Source of the DNA: Owenia fusiformis
Lineage: Eukaryota > Annelida > Polychaeta > Sabellida > Oweniidae
Direction: 5' to 3'
DNA: 64,000 bases
Assembly: GCA_903813345.2 (NCBI GenBank)
Contig: CAIIXF020000008.1
Coordinates: forward strand, 17,468,822-17,532,821
Shown here: piece by piece, positions 35,401 through 47,400 of the stretch
Layout of the letters: the number at the start of each line of letters is the position of its first letter
Position numbering within the stretch: position 1 is the stretch's first letter
Translations under genes and position numbers: made by a program
Notes under the pieces: generated by a model
Seen by the model: the letters and a program-made list of their open reading frames with translations, nothing else
What the model was told of the DNA's origin: nothing
Databases searched by the model: none

Positions 35401-38400
35401 CTAGGTCATACAACTGTGCTATCAAAGTTTATTTCTCAAAGTTCGAGACTACAAATCCAAATCAATATTGCTGACGGGTGGGGGATGGGGGTGGGGAGTG
35501 CGAGGCTGGAGATACATAATTTACACAACACTGCTTGTCATGTTCATCTTCTCTGTGCGGATAATATGCCCATTAGGGTGTCATCCGCCTTATCTGTATG
35601 TTTCACCAGATGTTTGAAAATAAATAAATGAAATGAAATGAAATATTTTTGTTTTAAAGTCAGGATATACATTCCTCTGAAGGTTCCAAACTGTGTGAGC
35701 ACAGGACCGTGGGTCCTATTTTTTGTGTTTTTGTTTCTCAAAATACATCTAGAGGTGATTTTTTTTTTTTTTTTATTAATCATCATTATTTTATTCCAGT
35801 AAAACAAGTTGACAAAACTATACAATTGCCAAAGTCTAGTGACATTGTCTGCAATTTTGAATGTAATCTATAGGAATGTTATTTAAATTTTACACAATAA
35901 GTTGTTTTCACATTATGTTATCGTTAAAATAGATGAGAAAAAAGTCAATAAAATACCACTTAACTACACTTGTATATCTTAAATATATGTAATTAAGGTT
36001 GATTCCCTTGGCCAGAGGTATTTCAGATGTATCATGTTAGAATTGAGAGAAGGTGATTCATTTCAGATGCATCAGGAGTCTGGTCAAATATAATATATCT
36101 GCCTGAAAAATGGGATAATGTCTATAAACTTACTTGATGATATAATCAGTGTTCCCATGTGTATAAGGCCCAGTGAAGTTGGGAGGAAGGCAGCTGCTAC
36201 TCAGAGTATTTTCAACCTTATTCTGTTCATCTGAAAAATAGTTAAACACGACATGTGATAACTCAGATGGAAGGAAATGTTGTACCATGATGTTTCTTAT
36301 GTTCATACCTGTTGAATTTTAAGCAGTTCACTATGTTGAATCTGAGAAAATTAAATATTTTACGTTTTCTATAAAAACTATATAAGATTCTGTCAAGAGT
36401 ACACATATTGATATAAACAGAAATCAAGGGCATTTCTGGACATGAATTATGGGGTCAACTCACCAATATTTACTAGTGCAATTTCATTTTCATTTATTAA
36501 CTACTCGAGAGCTTCTTAAACTATATTAGTCTCTTTTGCTAAACTGTATTTTCTCAAGTTTTCTTAACATTTCATTAGGTGATAATTTGCATGCAAATGC
36601 AGCATTTCGAGTACATGTATATGAGTTTCAAATGGGGACTGTCACAAAATTAGGTCAACATCAAACCCATGCATGGAGAGGAGTGATTAGTTTTGGTCAC
36701 ATACTTTCTAAATAAGGTATGTGAGTCGACTCAGTCAGGCTCTAATGGGTTCTTCCAATATGTCAATTGCAGAGAAATATGGTTTACAAGTGGCTTTAGT
36801 AAGGCTAAATTAAATAATACATTTGAGTAAGCTCACACTAACAAAAATCGTATGACAAGATAAAATAAATGCTTCTTGAAGTTCTTTGCAACTTTTCACA
36901 CTTACAGAGATAAAACCTTTGGTTTGGTACGCACTCTGAAACAATTTGACATTATAGGAAGTCCTGATGTCATTTTTAAAATGCTGATGTCTTTGTTAAT
37001 AATTAATTATCTTTACATAATTTAACAAAGTTCATTTATGGTTCATTTGAAAATGATTGTTATTGCACCACTGAAAGATCAAACATATATCTGTAATGCT
37101 GTAATTTATAACAACTGACTTTATAGCTTATTCATTTATAATAAGAAGTCTATTTTGTATTTTACACTGTTGTAACTTAAAATGTCATTGTTAGGATATT
37201 ACAAAGGCATGTATATTGCATTATGATCACCTCATATTAAAATTTCTACCAACCACACACTCTGTTACCAGAGACATGACTACTACAGTATTTTTTTGGC
37301 TAAAGCTGATGGACTACTCTTAGTGTAAATGACTCAATGAGCTATAAAGCCTTGTCAAAACATATAAAATCCGATAAATGTCTAGTTAAAAAAATTGGAC
37401 GAATGGAGATGAGTGACAAGCGAACAATCCTCTGACAACAGAACTCTAAATTAACTCTTGGTCGGAGGCAAATAGTCTATCCCATAGGAATTAGATTATC
37501 ATTGCATGACTTACTTTTAGGACTGTCTGGGAGACCTCCCATCACCTCAAGCCTGGCAGACATCAAGCCAAGTCCCAGGTAACTATGGAGATAAAATATA
37601 ACAACAAGATCTATATATTGTCATGGCAAATCAAAATTTTAATTATCTCTTAAAATATCACTACATATTGCTATTTGCCACTCACATTTTTGCCTATTGA
37701 GGCTTAATGTATCAAAATGAAAATGTTATCTCACAGAAATCGTTTTATTGATTCAATAAGAATCTTACCTATGTGTATACAAATTGTGTTTCTTTCCGAA
37801 CACATTTACGCTGCCAAAGTAATCCTTCGGAGCTTTGTCTAGAGTACTCTGTAAAAATAAAACCATCAGTTTAATCACATATGTTAAATATTTAAGCATT
37901 TCATGCTAGATTATTTGTAAGGAATATAAATTATAGAACGCTTCAATAAAAACGATCACCTTATGCTCTAGAAATGAAGATTGTAATAGTGCCTGCTCAA
38001 TAAAATTGATTGTAGTTTCTATAGGCACTTAAAGGGGTGTTCTATTTAAAGGATGTTCCATTTGACAGGTTTTACCTTTAAAGTTGAACACCTCTGTCCC
38101 AAGACCAACTGACTTAATGTTAAATAAACCTGTATAAGTGGAACACCTCTTGAGAAGAACACTTTTTTGAGTCCAATGATAAACTGACTTAATGTTAAAT
38201 GAACCTGTATAAGTGGAACACCTCTCGAGTAGAACACTTTTTGAGTCCAATGATGAACTGACTTAATGTTAAATGAACCTCTATAAGTGGAACACTTCTC
38301 AATTGGAACAAGTTTTACAAAGTCTGCTGAGATGTATGAAATCCTTACCTGAGCTAGTGGAAGGAATGTGATTTGTGTGGAACCTCCTCCTAGGTCCATT

Positions 38401-41400
38401 ACACCAACAGATTTACCTATGTCTGCCACCTTACCTATATAACAACAATAACAAATAGAAATATAATAAACATTTACTTCATAGATGCCGTGTTGTATCA
38501 AAATGTATGAGACATACATAATTCAGATAAATATAATTGTTTTAATTGTTCATGGATTTCAATGAAATTTTAAGGAATTATAGTTTTAACATATCTTAGA
38601 GTTTCGGTTTCAAGCAATTTGAAAGGTTGATTCTGTTATGTACTATTATTTAATCAAACAAGATCTTGATACAGTGTTTGTCAATTGCATTTCAGTCTTT
38701 AATACCAGAACAACGGCAACGCCAAAGCGTAGCGAATCCCATCGAACAGAAATGGCTGGCATTTTTACAAACGAAGCGCAAATATCATAAAACAACACAC
38801 CAGAAAGGCCACCATTTTCAAGATGGTTGCTCACTAGCCAAGTTGTCATCAGAAGAAATAATATGCTTTTAAGTAGCCACCTCTAAAATTTTTGAAAAAT
38901 CGCACACATGCTTGTAACATACATAAAAATGGTGGCCATTTTTCAAAATGGCCGACTACTCCCTAAAGTTTTATTAGACAATGTGCCATGCTTAAAGTAT
39001 TCACATATCAATTATGAACAAAATCGCTCCACTACTTTTCCAGTTATAGTAAAATATGTTAAAATGGCAGCCATTTTTCAAAATTGTGTTCAAAATGGCC
39101 ACCTTCTACCAAAAGTGTCATAGGACAGTGTGCCATGCTTATAGTATTCACATACCAAATATGAACAAAATCGCTCCACTACTTTTCAAGTTATAGTGAA
39201 ATAAGTAAAAATGGCGGCCATTTTTCAAATTTTTTTTCAAAATGGCCGCCTTCTACCAAAAGTGTCATAGGACAGTGTGCCATGCTTATAGTATTCACAT
39301 ACCAAATATGAACAAAATCGCTCCACTACTTTTCGAGTTATAGTAAAATACGTTAAAATGGCGGCCATTTTTCAAAATGGCCGCCTTCTATCAAAAGTGT
39401 CTTGAGACAGTGTGCAATGCTTATAGTATCCACATACCAAATATGAACAAAATCGCTCCACTACTTTTTGAGTTACAGCAAAAATCGTAAAATGACGAGT
39501 AAAGGCCGCCATTTTTCAAGATGGCTGCCATGTGCTTCTTTAATATCTACATTTGTAGCATTATTAACGTCCTTTATAATTTTTTTACATTTAAAACATA
39601 TTGCTATTACAGTTTTACATATTGCACCTAAATTACTGTAAAATCGTCACTAAAATGGCCGCCATTTTGAAATGAGCGGCCATTTTGAAAATTGGCTTTC
39701 GAGCAGAACTTCTAACCCCATAGGGTATATGTGTACAAAATATGAACAAAATCTGGCCAACCGTATTTGAGTTATTGCCCGGACGGACGGACGGACAGAC
39801 GGACGGACGGACGGACGTACGTACAGACGTACGTACGTACGGACGGACGGACGGACGGAGGCGTTCCCTATATCCCTCCGAACTTCGTTCGATGGGATAA
39901 TAAAAAATCATAGGCGTAGCACCTCCCTGCGATCGCACCTCCCCATAACCAATAAAAATTGAACCATTAGATAGAAGAAAATAGCTTTAAAATGCTTTTT
40001 ATTCAAGGCTTCTTGCTCAATTTTGAAGGAAGTTGCATCAATTTTTGTAAAATACTGAAATATTCATTTTTTGGGGGGTTTCTTATGCCACAATTGCACC
40101 CCCGACTGAAAACCGACTGAAAGCAAGCTACGCCCCTGTACATTTACACATATTGAAAAGCTGGTCGAATATTCACCTAAGAGAAAGTTGACAGTGTACC
40201 AGCTAAAGATGCCCTCGTCATTCCCTCCCATTATAGCAGCGACATCTTCAACTAGTTGGAAAGGATAGCTGGCTAGAACATTACGAGTCTGAAACAAAAA
40301 TTTGATGTAACAGAGATGTGAGTTAATTTCAATTCAATATTCATTTAATACTCATTTAATTGAAATATAAATTGGAAATTCTGAGCTTAGTGGGATGTAC
40401 TGTCACAACATAAAAATCACATCGAATTTGAAAAACACAAAAATGGAGTATTTTTCAAAAATATTACACAGTTCTTATAACAACTTTTGAGAGACAGGGG
40501 GTAGTTTATAACTTACCTCTGCACACGTGGTATGGTATTTTAAGTTAAAACCCAACTTCATTTGATTCTGCACTAACTTATCCAAGTTGATTTTACATAA
40601 TGCACAAAAGGAGTTTATTTCTTACAGGAACATAAAGCAGCTTGCCTAGATAGCAATAATAACTAGACTTGGGAAATTGAACGAAGTTCAATTTCAGACT
40701 CCAGATCTAGACTTTTTTAAGCCTAGTCATCTAAAATAAGCCGAGTCATCCAGAATAAGCTGAGTCATCTAGAATAAGATGGATGTATAAAATAAGAAGG
40801 TAGGATAGGATAGAATGGGAAGGAACGATAGGATAGAATAAGAAAGAAGGATAGGATAGAACAGAATAGGAAGAAAGGATATGATAGTAGAGGATAGGAA
40901 GGAAAGGATACGAAGGAAGGATAGATAGGAAGGATAGGATAGGATCAGATAGGAAGGATGGATGAATTTTTCAATATTTTCTTCTCTACTCTTGATTTTC
41001 TATCAGGATACCATCAGATCGATTTTCCGAAATATCAAAATGCCATCAGATCGATTTTCCGAAATATCAAAATGCCATAACTTCCGAACCGGAAGTCGGA
41101 TCTAAATTTAATTCAAAGATTCGGATTCCTGACAAAATTCTACCCCTAATTCATAACTCATACGTTAAATTTGGCGAATTTTTATTTTGACCTACTTTTT
41201 GGACACGCCATAACTTCTGAACCGGAAGTCGGATCGAAATTTGGTTTGCAGATTCGGATTTCTGAGAAAATTTTATTTTTAATTCATATCTCAAACGTTA
41301 AATTTGGAGAAGTTTTTATTTTGACCTACTTTTCGGACACCATATCTCAAAAGTGGGTCAAAATACTTTCTGACGGCAAAAGGCTAACGCTATTAGCACA

Positions 41401-44400
41401 CTCTTGGCTACATGTATACACATTTTCGAAGAATATAATTAAAGTGTAGTGTCAGAATCGCAAAAATAAGAAAAAACTTTGAATTTGACCTAGATTTTGA
41501 CTTAGGCATTTTGGTATCCAAATTTTGAAGCTTTGTGGCTTTTGAGGTCCCCTTCTTTTAAAGGCTTTGATTATATGAAGCTGAACTCAGTCTATATTTC
41601 GTATTTTTCACTTCAAAAAAATCTTTTTTCCCATTGACTTAACATGGGCACCAAATTTAGCGATTTTTGAGCTTTCAAAACGCCATAACTTCCGAACCGG
41701 AAGTCTGATTCAAATTTGGTTTTCAAATTCGGAATCCTGAGGAAATTTCCTATAAGACTAATATCCTTGACATTTGATTTGGAGAACTTTTTTTTGGACC
41801 TCGTTTTCGGACACTGATATCTCGAAATCGGTTTGAGATATCAAAAAACTAAATCGACCCTAGCTTTCCTACTTTTTTATAAGGAACACAATGAAAAAAA
41901 CCTGGATCAAAAATATTGAAGGACGACTGAGAAAATTGAAAAAAGTGACAAAGTACTGGATTTGACCTAGCTCTTGACCTTTGACCTAGATAAAAATTTG
42001 ACCCAATTTCCCACCAACTAGATACTGAACCTAAATAAACTGTATTATGATCTTTACTGGATACCTTATAGTTATTGAAAAAACTCTTAAAGAAAAATAA
42101 TAATAATAAGAAGAAGAAGAAGAAGAATACTGGCAAAAACAATAGACTCCAGATTGACATCTGGAGTCTAACAATTATGGGAGAATAGCCAGGCAAAAAG
42201 CAGGCCAGGCCTCCCAACAGATAAATATAAATATTCACAATACTTTTTTTTACTGAAACTTTGGAAATGATGTCTAATTTGCCTCCCACAGCAACATATG
42301 CCTATCTATTTTCAAACCCTGGCTTATAGCCCTAAAAATTCAAAAAATTCCACCTCTCGTAACAAGGAGTCTGCAGCTGTCCCAGGTAACAGTCTCAGGC
42401 CAGCAGTTGCCTTCAGGTCTAGGGGGGTAGTGGGCCACTTGTCTTTAGGGATCCACTTCTTGGCATTCTCTAGCATGGGAATAAAAGATTCAGCACCCTG
42501 TAGTTAAAAAATTCATATTTTTTTTATGATTGTGATTAATAATTATCAATGTACTGTAAAACCTGCGAACAGGGAATGCTCTTGGGACTGAAGGAAAGTT
42601 TCCTTGTTCAGAGGTTTTCCCTACAGAGAGGCCGCACTTTCAGCAAACTCAAACTTGCCGAATAAGCATATTTGTATATATATTGATTGCTTGTACAAAT
42701 GCCGGCTCCATACTTGGTTACATTCTCCCCATGTTGATTTTAGCTGCTGCTAGCGTCTGATGGTGTCTAGTTGATGTAATTATTGATATGATGTGTAGAG
42801 ATATATTGCTAAGAACTAAATTTCAAGTTTAATCAACCCCATTTTATATCATTGATAATGTAGAAGTTTGGATCAGTAAAAGATTTAAAGAGATTTGGCT
42901 CAACATGACCATGTTCTTATCTGTTATCTCCATAAAACAATTGCGTCAGTCCCTAGATTATCACTACTGATTTGATGCACTTAGGTTTTTGAAAGGAAGA
43001 ATTAGTGTCATGATAATAAGTAACAAACAGATTATTATTAGTTTTAAAATAAATCGGGGTAATTAACAGTGGGTGGGATGCTACATCATGTAAACAATTG
43101 GCTCATCTTAATCTCAATCATATTAATCCAAGCTTTTTATATTTAGATATTGGCTTAAGACTTTCACACCTCTGAAAAATAATGGAATATACAGTGTCAC
43201 CAATATTCCATATTCCTTGTTCACAGGTGAATTTTCATAATTTGCCCCAAAATAGTGTTCCTTGTTCCCTGTTCATAGGTTTTCCCTACAGAGAGGGTCT
43301 GTTAACATGTAAGTCAATGGAAAAATATTTGGTTCTTTTGAAAAGCATTCCTTGTTCATAGGTTTTCCCTACAGAGAGGTATTCCATCGGACAGGTTTTA
43401 CTGTATATCAATGCATTTAATCAAATATACATGTAGTATTGTAGTACATATCCAATGGTCAAGAGTATTATATGAGAGGAATACAGAAAGTCTATTGGAT
43501 AAAGAAGATATTGTAGGGGTTGCTGGTTGGGGCAAGACTGTGCTAAAAGACAAATGTGCGATTTCAGGGCTAATGGCTATTGGTAATCAGATATATTGAA
43601 TTATGTATGTCATACAAAATACATGCTTTTGAATATTTTAAGCCCCGTTTACACTGACAGGCCTTTTTCATCAGACTTTTTGAGTCCTCTAGAGATATGT
43701 GAAGACCAAAAATGTCTTGCTCGATAACCCAATATGTCCTCCTGTGACCTTTTGGGTCAGATAGAATCCGACTTCGATGGAGTGGACATGTGACGTCATG
43801 CATGAAGGCCTTTGTTGACTGTTGTCATATAAGATCACATGATCAGATTTAACAAATAAGTCTGATGAAAACTGGCGAGAGAATAGAACTGCTCAATCCA
43901 CAAAAAGACTGACGGTCCTTTCATCGTAGACTTCATCTGACTTCATGTACCCTTTGCATTTGTTCGACTTCACTTCTTAAAAGAGAGCTTCGTAGTTTAA
44001 CTCTGCATGCAGGGTAGGCTTCATGGGACCAAAGAGAATATCATTGGATGTTAATAAAAGACCTGTCTATTGAAGTCAGATTTAAAAATCCTATCAATAC
44101 AGGCAAAGAACTAATGGTCTTTTCTCCCATTGGAAATACACAGGGGACCAAAAAGACCAGTTGGTGTAAACGAGGCTTAACCCTTTTCAGCCCAGAGGGT
44201 AGTAATTATCACTACCCTTTGGGTAAAATATATTTCTTTATTGCAGACAAAAATCATTTTGCACCTCTATGAGAACACATCCTTAAGGGAACATTTGCAG
44301 TTTTGATATATTCAATAATAACAATTTAATATCAATAAACCCGTTTCAAATGCATGCCTGGTAATTTATACCCTTACACGAGGATATGATGATGTTAACT

Positions 44401-47400
44401 ATCATATAAACAGAAGGAGTAAATACAGTTTAATAGGCAAAAACAAACATTATATGTGAAAATTAAATTATATTAAAAAAAAAATTTTGTTAAAAAAGCA
44501 TCGTGGATAGATTTGTTTCAAATATGGTCAACTTCGGCATCCAAATGTATTTCAAAGGGTTGGAGTCAGCTGTTCCTCAAATTTTAAACTTGCATGCATT
44601 AAATCAATGTATCGGAATTTAATAGAGAATATAACACCATTGTAGTAAATAGGATGTTATAAATTAATTGATTTATTAAAATGTCAGCTGCATTGAAATC
44701 TTTGGTGTACATTTTAGCTGAACTAATCCAATGTATTTTGATTTATAAATCATAATTTAAAAACTATTTCTTTTACTTGTTGGACTATCATGATTAACCA
44801 TGACATCTAATTCCTTCTCAGCCCTGAGATGTTTCAGGTGAAACAGAAAGATGTTATGCGTATCAGAATGTTGTTGGCCATTAAGTGTTGTACATGTACT
44901 TGTATAGAACTTAAATCTAAAATTAAAAGCTATATTTCTCAAAAAATGCCATAAAATAATGGTTTACTTAGCTATTGGAAAATTAATGTTTAATTATGTT
45001 TTAGTATCTTGTTGTCATAAAAATGATGGATATACAAGGGGTGATTCAAAAATTATGGAGATTTTTTTCTATTTTTAAGTGTACAAAAGGAATATTTTCA
45101 AAGTAAACCATGTAATGAGGAAATTAAACTGAAATTGAAATTAAAAATTAATGTAACAATACATTATTCCCAACAGAATGGCAAATACCGTGTAAAAAAT
45201 CTTCTGTGCATTTATTTTATCAAAGAGAGGATTGGAGAAACATACAAGATGTTGCAGGACACCTGCACACGCCTATAACTAATTGAACATCTCTCGTAGA
45301 TGTACAGATTAAGTTGATAGATTTATTTAAATGGAACTTATTTCCATAGAAATACCATTGTTACCTACATATGCAATTTTGCAAAAAAGCCCTAAGCCAC
45401 AAAATGGTTCATACCTTTGTGGGCTCATGTGCATATGAAGACAGTCCAGGTTTCACCTGTTCAAACAGTTCATCCACCAGCTCAGGGGTACTGTCTGAAA
45501 AACATACACAATTTTTAATATGTATAGCCTAGACATCACGGGTAGTATCTAAAGCCCCGCTATGATTTAAAAATCGCGAGCAAGTTCCCGCTGAAATCGC
45601 GAGGAATAAAAAGAAGTCATGGGTTCTTTTTTGTGTTCTTGAATTGTATGATTTACAAAACGTTTTCTTTTAATTTTTCCCAATGATTACATGGTATTGA
45701 GACTAAAAAAGCAACTGCTGGAAAAATGTATCACGAGCGGTCGTTCTGTGGTTCGTTATTTATCAATTGAAGAGAGAAAGTATCTTTTTGAATCTTTATC
45801 TATATATTTCTATACGTTATTGGTGAAGAACGATGTTGTCCTGTGGTTGAAATAACGATAGTGATATGAAATAAAGATGTACCGAGTTTCACTTCCTAAA
45901 GCTTTACAGAACATTTTATATTTAAATTTGATCATATCCCTCAAGGCCCCGCTTCTAGCAGGAGCAATTAAGCAAAGATCCCGCTGAAATCAGGAGGAGG
46001 CCCCGCTGAAAACATGAGGAGGTCCCGCTGAAAACAGGAGCAAGTGTCTCTCAAAAATGGAGTGAATCTCGATTATACCCTGAAAATCTCCCACTTTCGT
46101 ACCCACCTTGATCCACTATTGTACCCAGTTTGATGAATACATTATTTGTCAATACAATTCTCAATAACAGCAAACACAACTGTTTAATATAGTTCATATT
46201 ATGATACATTGTTATGGAAAACTGCAGTATCATATTTCCATGCCATTTTACAGAATAAGAAAGATCATCTGAGAAATGTGATGAGTATTAGATCGGACGA
46301 AATGTTTTAACCTCATTTTCATAATTTGAAGTAATATAAGATATTCTGTATTCTCTGTATTGCAACTGTCCCCTCTGTTCCATCTTTGAGTACAAGCCGA
46401 TATTCAGTAAGATACACGTATAAGCGTGCGTTTAGGTCAACCTAAAATGATTTAGTCAGAATAATGTTTATGAATATTATTCCTATATCAATCTCCTGTT
46501 GCTTACTTGCTTGCTCGCTTCCTCCCTTCCTTGCTTCTTCGCTTCCTTCCTTCCTTGCTTCCTGGCTTCCTTCCTCGCTTCCTCACATCCTTCCTTCCTC
46601 GCTTCCTTCCATCCTTGCTTCCTTCCTTCCTCGCTTCCTTCCTTCTTTGCTTCCTTGCTTCATCCCTTCCTTGATTCCTCACTTCATTCCTTCGCTTCCT
46701 CCCTTCCTTGCTTCCATCCTTCCTCACTTCCCTCCTTTATTTCTTGCTTCCTTCCTTGCTTCCCTCCTCGCTTCCTTCCTCGCTTCCTCCCTTCCTTGCT
46801 TCCTCGCATTCTTGCATCCTTCCTTCCTCGCTTCCTTCCTTCCATCCTTGCTTCCTTCCTTCGTTTCTTGCATCCTCCCTTCCTTGCTTCCTCACTTCCT
46901 TCCTTCTTTGCTTCCTTGCATCCTTCCTTCCTCGCTTCGTTCCTTCCTTGCTTCCTTCCTTCATTGCTTCCTCGCTTACTTCCTTCCTCGCATCCTTCCT
47001 TCCTTGCTTCCTCCTTTCCTTGCTTCCTCCCTTCCTTGCTTCTTTCCCTCCTTGCTTCCTCGCTTCCTTCCTTCCTTCCTTCCTTGCTTCCTCGCTTCTT
47101 TCCTTCCTCGCTTCCTTCCTTCCTTGCTTCTTTCCTTCCTCGCTTCCTACCTTCCTTTCTTCCTCGACTCTTCTTTTCTTGCTTCCTTCCTTCTTTGCTT
47201 CCTTCCTTCCTCGCATCTTTCCTTCCTCGCTTGCTTCCCACCTTGCTTCCTCGCTTCCTTCCTCCCTCGCTTCATTCCTTCCTTGCTTCCTCGCCTCTCT
47301 CTTTCATCACTTCCTTCCTTCCCTCCTTGCTTCATTCCTTCCTTCCTCGCCCCTTCTTTTCTTGCTTCCTTCCTTCCTTGCTTCCTCGCTTCCTCCCGTC

